Assembly: GCF_033042135.1 (NCBI RefSeq)
Contig: NZ_WBXM01000003.1
Coordinates: 186,001-250,000 of the forward strand
Direction: 5' to 3'
DNA: 64,000 nt
Source of the DNA: Haloechinothrix sp033042135
GTDB lineage: Bacteria; Actinomycetota; Actinomycetes; Mycobacteriales; Pseudonocardiaceae
The translations under genes were made by a program, and so were the position numbers. Under the pieces are notes generated by a model. The model was not told the origin of the DNA. It saw only the letters and a program-made list of their open reading frames with translations, and ran no database searches. Shown one piece after another: positions 32,523 to 40,398 of the stretch (position 1 is its first letter; every line of letters begins with the position of its first letter).

Positions 32523-34382
32523 GTGACCACGTTCGCCGCGACGACCTTCACGCCGCCGGAACGAATCCGGAATTTCAGCATCATCGCCCATATCGACCAC
32601 GGCAAGTCGACACTGGCCGACCGCATGATGCAGCTGACAGGGGTGCTCGACGACCGTTCCTACCGGGACCAGTACCTGGACCGCATGGACCTCGAACGGG
32701 AGCGCGGGATCACGATCAAGGCGCAGAACGTGCGCCTTCCCTGGATCCACGAGGGAACTGAGCACGTACTGCACCTCATCGACACGCCGGGTCACGTGGA
32801 CTTCACCTACGAGGTCTCGCGCGCGCTCAACGCCTGTGAGGGCGCGATCCTGCTGGTGGATGCCGCGCAGGGCATCGAGGCCCAGACGCTGGCCAACCTC
32901 TACCTGGCGCTGGAGCAGGACCTGGCGGTGATCCCGGTGCTGAACAAGATCGACCTACCCGCCGCGGAACCGGACAAGTACGCCGAGGAGCTGGGCCACA
33001 TCATCGGTTGCGACCCGGAGGATGTACTGCGGGTGTCGGCGAAGTCCGGCGAAGGTGTGGCCGCGGTGCTCGACGAGGTGGTGCGGCAGGTACCCGCCCC
33101 GCAGGGCGATCCGGACTCGCCACCACGCGCGATGATCTTCGATTCGGTGTACGACACCTACCGGGGCGTGGTGACCTACATCCGGGTCAAGGACGGATCG
33201 ATCACGCCGAGGCAGCGGATCAGGATGATGTCCACCGGCGCCACGCACGAACTGCTCGACGTCGGCATCATCTCGCCGGAACCGACCTCCTGCCGGGGGT
33301 TGGGGGTCGGTGAGGTCGGCTACCTGATCACCGGTGTGAAGGATGTCCGGCAGTCCAAGGTCGGAGACACCGTCACGCTGGAGAAGCACGGTGCCACCGA
33401 GCCGCTGCCGGGATACCGTGACCCGCAGCCGATGGTGTATTCGGGGCTGTACCCCATCGACGGTTCCGACTACTCGTTGCTGCGCGAGGCCCTGGAGAAG
33501 CTGCAGCTCAACGATGCCTCGTTGACCTTCGAACCGGAGACGTCGGTGGCGCTTGGCTTCGGTTTCCGGTGCGGCTTCCTCGGGCTGCTGCACCTGGAGA
33601 TCACCCGCGCCAGGCTGGAGCGCGAGTACGGGCTGGACCTCATCTCCACCGCACCGAACGTGGTCTACGACGTCTACCTGACCGACGGCACCGAGACCCA
33701 GGTCACGAACCCGGCCGATTGGCCGACCGGCAAGATCGCCGAGGTGCACGAGCCGGTCAGCAAGGTCACCGTCATCGCGCCGTCCGAGTTCATCGGCGCG
33801 ATCATGGAGTTGTGCCAGGGCAAGCGGGGCCAGCTGCTCGGTATGGACTACCTCTCCGCCGATCGGGTGGAGCTGCGTTACAAGCTGCCACTCGCCGAGA
33901 TCATCTTCGATTTCTTCGACTCGCTCAAGTCTCGCACCAGAGGCTACGCCTCGCTCGACTACGAGGACGCAGGCCTGCAGGAATCCGATCTGGTCAAGGT
34001 CGACATCCTGATGCAGGGGGAGACTGTGGACGCCTTCTCCGCGATCGTGCACAAGGACTCGGCGTACTCTTACGGGGCCAAGATGACCGGGCGGCTGCGG
34101 GAGCTGATCCCCCGGCAGCAGTTCGAGGTGCCGATCCAGGCGGCCATCGGCTCGCGGATCATCGCGCGCGAGACGGTGCGGGCACTGCGTAAAGACGTGC
34201 TGGCCAAGTGCTACGGCGGTGACATTTCGCGCAAGCGCAAGCTGCTGGAGAAGCAGAAGGAAGGCAAGAAGCGCATGAAGACCGTTGGCCGGGTGGAAGT
34301 GCCGCAGGAGGCGTTCGTAGCCGCGCTGTCGGCCGACAGCTCCGGTGACAGCGGAAGCGACAAGTCCAAAGGCAAGAAATGA
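32523..34382 (+). CDS. lepA: Elongation factor 4 (LepA)
   Basis: A 619-residue ribosomal GTPase related to EF-G that assists initiation and back-translocation. G motifs are AHIDHGKST, DTPGHVDF and NKIDLPAAEPD. The family-specific C-terminal domain includes DISRKRKLLEKQKEGKKRMK-type residues near the end, interrupted here by nothing unusual. GTG 32523 follows GAGGACACCA. The Asp/Ser/Lys-rich last 15 residues are a local extension. The gene lies between holA/rpsT and hemW as in mycobacteria, though with extra genes inserted here. Confidence 0.97.
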   Translation: MTTFAATTFTPPERIRNFSIIAHIDHGKSTLADRMMQLTGVLDDRSYRDQYLDRMDLERERGITIKAQNVRLPWIHEGTEHVLHLIDTPGHVDFTYEVSRALNACEGAILLVDAAQGIEAQTLANLYLALEQDLAVIPVLNKIDLPAAEPDKYAEELGHIIGCDPEDVLRVSAKSGEGVAAVLDEVVRQVPAPQGDPDSPPRAMIFDSVYDTYRGVVTYIRVKDGSITPRQRIRMMSTGATHELLDVGIISPEPTSCRGLGVGEVGYLITGVKDVRQSKVGDTVTLEKHGATEPLPGYRDPQPMVYSGLYPIDGSDYSLLREALEKLQLNDASLTFEPETSVALGFGFRCGFLGLLHLEITRARLEREYGLDLISTAPNVVYDVYLTDGTETQVTNPADWPTGKIAEVHEPVSKVTVIAPSEFIGAIMELCQGKRGQLLGMDYLSADRVELRYKLPLAEIIFDFFDSLKSRTRGYASLDYEDAGLQESDLVKVDILMQGETVDAFSAIVHKDSAYSYGAKMTGRLRELIPRQQFEVPIQAAIGSRIIARETVRALRKDVLAKCYGGDISRKRKLLEKQKEGKKRMKTVGRVEVPQEAFVAALSADSSGDSGSDKSKGKK

Positions 34383-34421
34383 TCAGCCGTCGCCCGTCCG
34401 GGGGGCGACGTCGACGGGTTC

Positions 34422-34427
34422 TATGCT
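34422..34427 (+). promoter_or_regulatory. Leaderless-type -10 box for the nitronate monooxygenase gene
   Basis: TATGCT ends 6 nt before ATG 34434, and no ribosome site is present. Confidence 0.45.
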
Positions 34428-34433
34428 CGGGCC

Positions 34434-35483
34434 ATGTTCACCGAGCTACCGGTCCCCGTTGTCGTCGCCCCGATGGCGGGAGGCCCCACGACGCCCGAAC
34501 TGGTCGCCGCCGCCGCGAACGCGGGCGCGTTCGGGTTCCTCGCAGGGGGCCTGCTCAGACCGGAGCAGCTGGTTGACCAGATCGGGCGGACTCGGCAGCT
34601 GACCGAACACCCCTTCGGGGTCAACCTCTTCGTGCCGCGGGCCAGGATGGCCGGTGACATGGCCGACTACCGGGAACGGATGCGGGTCGAGGGGATGCGT
34701 TACGGTGCCGCACCCGGAGCCGCGGTATGGGATGACGACAACTACCCGGCCAAGCTCGACGCCGTGATCGCCAACCGGGTGCCGGTGGTGTCGTTCACCT
34801 TCCAACTCCCCACGCGGACCGATGTCGTCCGGGTCCGCAAGGCTGGCAGCACCGTAGTGGTCACCGTGGCCACGCCGGAGGAGGCCAGGCAGGCGGCCGA
34901 GCTCGGCGCGGACGTGCTGTGCCTGCAAGGTTGCGATGCCGGTGGCCACCGGGGTGCACTGACGGACTCGGGGGATGGCGCCGCGGGTGGCGAGCTGTAC
35001 GGCGTGCTCGCCGCGCTGCGCTCGATACGAGCCGAGGTCGACGTGCCGGTGATCGCGGCTGGCGGGCTGGCGCACGGTGCCGATGTCGCCGCAGTGCTCA
35101 CCGCGGGTGCCGTCGCGGCGCAGATGGGGAGCGCTTTCCTGCGCGCGACGGAGGCAGGCACCACGGCACCGTATCGGCAAGCGCTCGCCGACGGTGGCAG
35201 GAACACCGCGCTCACCAGGGCGTTCACCGGGCGCCCCGCGAGGGGACTGGTCAACCGGTTCCTCAGGGAACACTCCGAGCACGCGCCGCTTGCTTACCCG
35301 CAGCTGCACCACATGACCAAGCCGATCCGCTCGGCCGCCGCCGCGGCAGGCGATGTGGAGGCCATGTCGCTGTGGGCCGGGCGCTGCTACCACCTCGCGG
35401 CCGACCGGCCAGCCGCGGAGATCATCGAGAACATCGTCAAGCAAGCGAGGGAAGCCATCAACGGCGCGCGCGACCGCTTCTGA
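34434..35483 (+). CDS. Nitronate monooxygenase-like flavoenzyme
   Basis: A 349-residue FMN-dependent TIM-barrel enzyme. The N-terminal VVVAPMAGGPTTPELV, the catalytic-histidine segment GCDAGGHRG and the phosphate-binding IAAGGLAHG are characteristic. Such enzymes oxidise alkyl nitronates such as propionate 3-nitronate, but many members have other substrates. It stands alone between lepA and a convergent hydrolase, so context gives no substrate hint. The start is leaderless-type. Confidence 0.87.
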   Translation: MFTELPVPVVVAPMAGGPTTPELVAAAANAGAFGFLAGGLLRPEQLVDQIGRTRQLTEHPFGVNLFVPRARMAGDMADYRERMRVEGMRYGAAPGAAVWDDDNYPAKLDAVIANRVPVVSFTFQLPTRTDVVRVRKAGSTVVVTVATPEEARQAAELGADVLCLQGCDAGGHRGALTDSGDGAAGGELYGVLAALRSIRAEVDVPVIAAGGLAHGADVAAVLTAGAVAAQMGSAFLRATEAGTTAPYRQALADGGRNTALTRAFTGRPARGLVNRFLREHSEHAPLAYPQLHHMTKPIRSAAAAAGDVEAMSLWAGRCYHLAADRPAAEIIENIVKQAREAINGARDRF

Positions 35484-35504
35484 TCCGATCGCCCGGCGAC
35501 CGGA

Positions 35505-35536
35505 CCGTGGCGGCCCGCTCGCGCCCGCCCGCTGCC
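35505..35536. terminator. Possible bidirectional hairpin
   Basis: GTGGCGGC (35505-35512) pairs with GCTGCCAC (35529-35536), 8 pairs with one G-U and a 16-nt loop. It lies between two convergent stops. Confidence 0.4.
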
Positions 35537-35538
35537 AC

Positions 35539-36600
35539 TCAACCGGCGGCGGTGCCGGGAGGAGCGGTGCCGGTGGGGGTGGGCCGGGACGTTCGCGGTG
35601 ATGCCTGCGCGGCGTCGTTGCGGCAGCTCGCCGCGAAGTAGCTGACGAGCTGGCTCACCTCGTCTGGTGCGTCCAGTTGGGGGCAGTGACCCCAGTCTGG
35701 CTTGATCAGCAACCTGCTGTGCGGCACCAGCGTGTGCAGCCTGCGTGCTCCCGCCGGGCTGACGAGCCGGTCCTTACCGCAGCCGACGGCGAGCAGCGGT
35801 GCCGTGATCCGCTCGGGGAGGTAGGCGTTGTCGATCTCGCTGACGAGCTGCCGCGCCTGTTCCAGCCGCTGCCGCGTGGCCGGGTAATCGGCCAGCTGAG
35901 CCAGGAACCGTTCGGTGTCGGCCCCGTCGGCCGCGCTGGCGTCAGCGTAGATCAGCCGGGGGATGACGGCGGAGGCTACCTTCCGCACCACCGGCCCCGG
36001 TACCGGCAGTGGCAGCGAGGCGTACAGCCGCAACGGCAGCGGGTTGCGCGCCACCCCGCGCACCAGCCAGCTGTCGGCGAAACCGGGACTGGCGATTGAG
36101 ACCACCCCGGACACCTGCGCCGAGTCGTGGTGCGCGGCGCGCAGGCTCACGGTGCCGCCGAGGGAGTTGCCGACGAGCACCACGTTGCCGCGTACCGCCT
36201 GCTCCCGGATCACCGCCGCCAGGAACGCGTCATGCTGCGGCAGGATCTGGCCAGGGCGCAGCGCGTCGGCGGCGCCGAACCCGGGCAGGTCCACCGCGAT
36301 CGCCGAGTGGCCCGCTGCGGCGAGCTTGCCGAGCACCAGCCGCCACGTGTCGGCGTTGTCGCAGTAGCCGTGCAGCAGCACGAAGCGCGGTCGTTTGCGC
36401 TGCTGCTGCCGGTGCTGCCGGTGGCGCTGCTGCGCGGCACCCGGCCGTGCTCGGCGCAGCAACCCGGCACGGGGCATCGCCGCCTCGGACTCGCCGGGGC
36501 CCACCTCGAGCACCCGCGTCCGCAGCCCGGCATACCGCTGATAGCCGATGCGGATCCTGCCGCCCGGCTGCCCGGTCTCCAGCCACTGCGATGTGGTCAT
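35539..36600 (-). CDS. Alpha/beta hydrolase
   Basis: A 353-residue alpha/beta hydrolase. FVLLHGYCDNADTW gives the oxyanion loop, GNSLGGTVS the nucleophile Ser, GCGKDRLVSP the acid and DWGHCPQLD the His. An Arg/Gln-rich insert of about 25 residues near position 50-75 is unusual, and the C-terminal 25 residues are Pro/Thr-rich. The reaction cannot be told; esterase, lipase or haloperoxidase-like activity are possible. ATG 36600 is preferred over GTG 36606 because a TAGTCT box ends 6 nt upstream. Confidence 0.82.
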   Translation of the reverse strand: MTTSQWLETGQPGGRIRIGYQRYAGLRTRVLEVGPGESEAAMPRAGLLRRARPGAAQQRHRQHRQQQRKRPRFVLLHGYCDNADTWRLVLGKLAAAGHSAIAVDLPGFGAADALRPGQILPQHDAFLAAVIREQAVRGNVVLVGNSLGGTVSLRAAHHDSAQVSGVVSIASPGFADSWLVRGVARNPLPLRLYASLPLPVPGPVVRKVASAVIPRLIYADASAADGADTERFLAQLADYPATRQRLEQARQLVSEIDNAYLPERITAPLLAVGCGKDRLVSPAGARRLHTLVPHSRLLIKPDWGHCPQLDAPDEVSQLVSYFAASCRNDAAQASPRTSRPTPTGTAPPGTAAG

Positions 36601-36606
36601 ACTCAC

Positions 36607-36653
36607 AGACTACGCACAGCAGGCTCCGGTAACCCTGTGAGATATCGATCACA
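36607..36653 (-). promoter_or_regulatory. Leaderless-type promoter and inverted repeat of the hydrolase gene
   Basis: TAGTCT (36612-36607) ends 6 nt before the ATG. Further upstream, TGTGA and TCACA form 5-bp arms around an 8-nt spacer (36636-36653). The spacer is 2 nt too long for a standard CRP-family site, so the binding protein is uncertain. Confidence 0.4.
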
Positions 36654-36717
36654 ATGCCGTATCGAATCGTGCCGCATCGCTACGCCCCTGGTCACAGGAC
36701 CAGCCGGGCGCGCTCGT

Positions 36718-37683
36718 TCACCGGGTGAACACGACCTTGCCCTGGGTCTCGCCGTCGAGCATGGTGCGGAAACCGCGGTCGGCCTCGGTCATCGGCAGCT
36801 CGGTGCCGATCTGCGGCCGGATACCGGACAGCCGGACGAACTCCAGCAGGTCGGCGAGCTCGTCGCGGGACCCCATGGTCGATCCGGCGATGCGGAGCTG
36901 GAGGAAGAACACCCGCTGCAGCTCGGCGACCGCGTCCGGGCCGCTGGTGGCACCGCAGACCACCACGATCCCGCCCGGCTTGAGCGATTTCAGCGAGTGC
37001 GACCAGGTGTCCTTGCCCACCGTCTCGAAAACCGCGTCGACCCGCTCGGGTAGCCGTGCCCCTGGCTCGAACGTGGCATGGGCCCCCAGTCCCGCAGCGA
37101 GTTCCCGCTTGGCCTCTGTGCGGCCGGTGACCCACACTCGCATGCCCGCAGCGCGGCCCAGCTGGACCAGCGCGGTGGCCACGCCGCCGGAAGCGCCCTG
37201 CACCAGCATCGTCTGCCCCGGCCGCAGGCCGGACTTGACGAACAGCATGCGGTAGGCGGTCAACCATGCCGTACCCATGGCCGCCCCCTCGACGAAAGAG
37301 AGCTCCGCGGGCTTGGGGACCGCGTTGCGCGCGGGCACGATGACCCGGTCGGCGAAGGTCCCCTGATGCTTCTCCGTCAGCAGGGTGCGCTTGGGGTCGA
37401 GGGTCTCGTCGCCGCGCCAGTCCGGATCACCGATAACCGAGTGCAGCACCACCTCGGTGCCGTCGTCGAGCACGCCCGCGCCGTCGCAACCGAGGATCAT
37501 CGGGAATTGTTCCGACTTGATCCCGACGCCGCGCAGCGTCCAGATGTCGTGCATGTTCAGACTCGCCGCCCGCACCTGGACCGATACCCAGCCGGGTGGC
37601 GGGTCCTCGGCGGGGCGTTCACCGACGGTGAGCGAGGCCAGTGGGTCTTCGGGGTTCGGCTCGGAGGCGTATACCGCAAACAT
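36718..37683 (-). CDS. Zinc-binding-type alcohol dehydrogenase/quinone oxidoreductase
   Basis: A 321-residue medium-chain dehydrogenase. The N-terminal GroES-like half has LNMHDIWTLRG and LGCDGAGV; the Rossmann half has VQGASGGVATALVQLG for NAD(P)H. The catalytic-zinc cysteine and the four structural-zinc cysteines are not evident, so a zinc-free quinone or enoyl reductase is likely. Substrate unknown. TACGTT ends 6 nt before ATG 37683, which supports that start; an upstream in-frame extension exists but is not family-like. Confidence 0.87.
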   Translation of the reverse strand: MFAVYASEPNPEDPLASLTVGERPAEDPPPGWVSVQVRAASLNMHDIWTLRGVGIKSEQFPMILGCDGAGVLDDGTEVVLHSVIGDPDWRGDETLDPKRTLLTEKHQGTFADRVIVPARNAVPKPAELSFVEGAAMGTAWLTAYRMLFVKSGLRPGQTMLVQGASGGVATALVQLGRAAGMRVWVTGRTEAKRELAAGLGAHATFEPGARLPERVDAVFETVGKDTWSHSLKSLKPGGIVVVCGATSGPDAVAELQRVFFLQLRIAGSTMGSRDELADLLEFVRLSGIRPQIGTELPMTEADRGFRTMLDGETQGKVVFTR

Positions 37684-37689
37684 GGCCAC

Positions 37690-37695
37690 AACGTA
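37690..37695 (-). promoter_or_regulatory. Leaderless-type -10 box for the dehydrogenase gene
   Basis: TACGTT on the minus strand, 6 nt before the ATG. Confidence 0.4.
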
Positions 37696-37795
37696 CCCGG
37701 AGGGGCCGGGGGTAGGGGTAACGGTCGCGGCGGGGTAGCGGTGTGGCGTGTGACACGACGGCACTTCCGGCAGGCTCGCCATTACAGTGACACCC

Positions 37796-38020
37796 GTGAC
37801 CGAGTCGATCGCCGAGTGGTGGAACGGCGTCGAGGTGTGGATCGCCCAGCTGTGGTTCCCGTGGCAGTTCGGGCTGATGCTCGCAGCGCTGCTACCGCTG
37901 GTGATCGCGGTGACTTGGCTGATCGATCGCGCCGCGGGCTGCGGGTATCGGCTGTGGCGACGCGCCGTGCGCGCTGCCACGGACGCCCGGCGCCATGGCC
38001 GTCGGGCGGGTCACCGATGA
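37796..38020 (+). CDS. Small Trp-rich membrane protein
   Basis: A 74-residue protein I do not recognise. Five tryptophans occur in the first 30 residues, one membrane span follows (FGLMLAALLPLVIAVTWLI), and the tail is strongly basic and would lie in the cytoplasm. TACAGT (37783-37788) ends 7 nt before GTG 37796, so a leaderless start is likely; GTG 37787 would add three residues. It is followed closely by another small membrane protein. No function is proposed. Confidence 0.5.
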   Translation: MTESIAEWWNGVEVWIAQLWFPWQFGLMLAALLPLVIAVTWLIDRAAGCGYRLWRRAVRAATDARRHGRRAGHR

Positions 38021-38076
38021 CACATCGCAAGCGGGGTCGGCTCGCGCCGCGTGCCGCCGATCCCTACCATTTCCCT

Positions 38077-38295
38077 GTGCTCTCCCGACGGCGCATCACG
38101 ATCGCATTGATCGCGTTGATCGTCCTCGTCCTCGGTGGTTGGCTCGCGACGGAGGTATTCGGCGACGATGGCGTACCGGACAGCTCGATGCCCGCGACCA
38201 CGGCGACTGCCGCGTGGGTCGATCCCCGCGGCGGGGACATGTCGGGGGAGGTGGGGATGCCGCGTGTCCCCCAGTTCCAGGGAGCACGTTCGTGA
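38077..38295 (+). CDS. Short membrane-anchored protein upstream of barstar homolog
   Basis: A 72-residue protein: three arginines, one hydrophobic span (ITIALIALIVLVLGGWLA), then a short acidic and Pro/Gly-containing extracytoplasmic tail. TACCAT ends 6 nt before GTG 38077, suggesting a leaderless start; ATG 38017, overlapping the previous stop, is an alternative giving 92 residues. Its place ahead of a barstar homolog is where a secreted guanyl-specific ribonuclease is often found, and the N-terminus would suit one. The ribonuclease core is absent, so a truncated remnant is possible but unproven. Confidence 0.45.
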   Translation: MLSRRRITIALIALIVLVLGGWLATEVFGDDGVPDSSMPATTATAAWVDPRGGDMSGEVGMPRVPQFQGARS

Positions 38296-38413
38296 ACCCG
38301 TTGGCCGGGGCGTTCCGCTGTGCTACGTACCCGGCGCTCCCGCTCGATGAACGACCCGGCTTGCCGGGATCGCAATGTGCGGTGAAGTGATCGAGATTCG
38401 GTAGGGGTGTCCT

Positions 38414-38809
38414 GTGAACCATCCTGTGGTGAAGCACGCGCTGGCTTCGGACGGTGCGGCGGCCGCCGCCGCGGCACGGGCGCGAGGCGCCTATGCCCAC
38501 GTGTTCGATGGCGTGGGTGTGCGGAACAGCGGCGCCGCGCTGGACGGCATTGCCACGACGCTGTCGCTGCCTGCGGGAACGCTGCGCGACCTGGACGCGC
38601 TACGTGACAGCTTGACCGATCTGTCCTGGCTGCCGGTCGGGGAGCATGTGTTGATCTGGCGCGCGGCGAGCGAGCTGGCCGCCGCCGACCCCAAGGCGTA
38701 CCTTGCCATCAGGAGCGTGCTCTCCGACGCGCAGCGCGCGCTGGGCTCGGCGGGATGGCCGGGTAGGCCGCGCCTGGCCCGCACCTTCTCGGTGGAGATC
38801 ACGGAGTAG
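38414..38809 (+). CDS. Barstar family protein
   Basis: A 131-residue protein with the barstar fold signature: a strand, then LPAGTLRDLDALRDSLTDLSWLP, then HVLIW and a final helix (YLAIRSVLSDAQRAL). Barstar blocks the ribonuclease barnase by inserting the helix that carries the Leu-Asp-Ala-Leu segment into its active site. No barnase-like gene is visible nearby. The GTG start has AGGGG 7 nt upstream. It could neutralise a ribonuclease encoded elsewhere or from competitors. Confidence 0.75.
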   Translation: MNHPVVKHALASDGAAAAAAARARGAYAHVFDGVGVRNSGAALDGIATTLSLPAGTLRDLDALRDSLTDLSWLPVGEHVLIWRAASELAAADPKAYLAIRSVLSDAQRALGSAGWPGRPRLARTFSVEITE

Positions 38810-38841
38810 GGCGGCACCGGGCACGGCACACCGGCCCGGAC

Positions 38842-39627
38842 TCAGGAGCTCGCCGGGTCGCCGGAGCCCGGCACCCAGCGCGGTGCCCGCTTCTCGGCGA
38901 ACGCGGTAATGCCCTCCTGGGCTTCCTCGCCCGCGAAGAACCGGGCGGAGAGCTCCAGCATTTCGTCGAACCGCTGCTCGAGGCCGTGGTGGCCGTCCAG
39001 CAGCCGCTTGGTCGCGGCCAGCGCGCCCGGACCGCCCTTGCTGAGCGCGGTGACGTAGCGGTCGACCTCCGCATCCAGGTCGGCACTGTCCACTGCGGAG
39101 TTGATCAAGCCGACCTCAGCAGCGCGGTCGGCGTCGAACGTCTCTCCTGTGAGGAAGAGCTCGCGCGCCTGCCTCGGCAGCAGCCTCGGCAGTACCGGAA
39201 CCGAGATCACCGCGGGCACCAGCCCGAGTCGGACCTCGGTGAAGGCGAACGTCGCCTCCCTGGCGGCGACGGTGATGTCGGCCGCGGCGACGAGGCCGAC
39301 CCCGCCCGCCCGTGCCGGGCCCGCGAGCTTGGCGACGACCGGCTTGTCGCTGGTGAGTATCTGGGTGAGGATTCGGGGGAACTCGTTGACGCCCTGCTCG
39401 GAGGCTTCGGAGCCGCGCGCTTCCTTGAGGTCCATGCCCGCGCAGAACACCGGACCGGTGTGGTCGAGCAGGATGACCCGCGCCTCGGGGTCGTCCAGTG
39501 CCCGGTTCAGCCCGTCGGTGAGCTCGCGACGCAACTGGGCGGAAAGCGCGTTGCGGTTGTGGGGCGAGTCCAGGATGATCGTCGCGACGCCGCGGTCGAG
39601 CGCGTAGTGCACAAGTTCGTCAGCCAT
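38842..39627 (-). CDS. Enoyl-CoA hydratase/isomerase family protein
   Basis: A 261-residue crotonase-fold enzyme. FCAGMDLKEA forms the first oxyanion-hole segment and AGPARAGGVGLVAAADI the second. Of the two catalytic glutamates of classical enoyl-CoA hydratase, the one in FTEVRLGLVP is present, but the earlier one (after the GG motif) is replaced by Val. The reaction may therefore differ from simple hydration. It lies just downstream of the sulfate operon on the same strand, 9 nt from the chelatase stop, but no functional link is evident. Confidence 0.87.
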   Translation of the reverse strand: MADELVHYALDRGVATIILDSPHNRNALSAQLRRELTDGLNRALDDPEARVILLDHTGPVFCAGMDLKEARGSEASEQGVNEFPRILTQILTSDKPVVAKLAGPARAGGVGLVAAADITVAAREATFAFTEVRLGLVPAVISVPVLPRLLPRQARELFLTGETFDADRAAEVGLINSAVDSADLDAEVDRYVTALSKGGPGALAATKRLLDGHHGLEQRFDEMLELSARFFAGEEAQEGITAFAEKRAPRWVPGSGDPASS

Positions 39628-39636
39628 CCACCCACT

Positions 39637-40398
39637 CTATGCGGCGCTGCTGGCTGCGGAGATCGACAGGTCTCCCAGCGGGGAGCCTGCCGCCTCTCGG
39701 TACCGCTCGACGACCAGCTCGGCGACCCGCGGGTGGGCGCCGATCGGGGCTGCGGTGGTGGCGTGCGGGGCCGCCTCGGCCACGCGGTCGAGCAGCAACC
39801 CCGGCGCGAGGAACCACGGGGCGATAGCGACCCTGCCGATCCCCAGCGCGTCCAGCCGGGCGAGCGCCGCGACGACGCCGGGCCGGGTGGTGGCGAACGC
39901 GTGCGTCACCGCCGCGAAGTCGCCCCGGTGGTGCCAACGGGACGCCAGGCGCGCGACCAGGTCGTTCGCGGCCGGCTGGGCCGAGCCGACCCCGGTCAGC
40001 ACGACACCGAGATCGCGCTCACCCGCAGGCAGACCTGCCTGCGCCAGCCGGTCCATGGCGGCGTCTTCGAGCGCCGGGTCCGGCCCGAGAACCTCGGCCA
40101 CCGATACCCGCAACATCGGCAACCGCGCGGTGGCCTCCGCGACGAGCTGCGGCAGGTCCACCCGGGCGTGGTAGGCGCTACCCAGCAGCAGCGGCACGAC
40201 CACCACCTCTCGGTGGCCTGCCGCGTGTAGCTCGCCGAGTACCTCGTCCACCGGCGGTGCGGACAGGTCGAGGAATGCCACGCGAACCTCGGTTCCTTGG
40301 AGACGGTCGGCCACCGCCCGCCCCAGCTCGCGTACCGTCGCCGCGGAGCGGGGATCCCGGCTGCCGTGCGCCACGGCGACCAGCGGCGGCACGCTCAC
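39637..40398 (-). CDS. Sirohydrochlorin chelatase (CbiX/CysY type)
   Basis: A 253-residue two-domain CbiX-type chelatase that inserts iron into sirohydrochlorin to make siroheme, the cofactor of the sulfite reductase in this operon. VAVAHGSRDPRS holds the catalytic His; VPLLLGSAYHARVDLP is the second family motif. The C-terminal half is a degenerate repeat of the first. GTG overlaps the cysN stop by 4 nt. The position matches cysY of the Corynebacterium glutamicum cysIXHDNYZ cluster and Rv2393 of M. tuberculosis. Confidence 0.9.
   Translation of the reverse strand: MSVPPLVAVAHGSRDPRSAATVRELGRAVADRLQGTEVRVAFLDLSAPPVDEVLGELHAAGHREVVVVPLLLGSAYHARVDLPQLVAEATARLPMLRVSVAEVLGPDPALEDAAMDRLAQAGLPAGERDLGVVLTGVGSAQPAANDLVARLASRWHHRGDFAAVTHAFATTRPGVVAALARLDALGIGRVAIAPWFLAPGLLLDRVAEAAPHATTAAPIGAHPRVAELVVERYREAAGSPLGDLSISAASSAA

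Noticed and set aside
38292..38390. A 32-codon frame between the short membrane protein and the barstar homolog
   Set aside because: No convincing ribosome site or recognisable sequence; too short to support.
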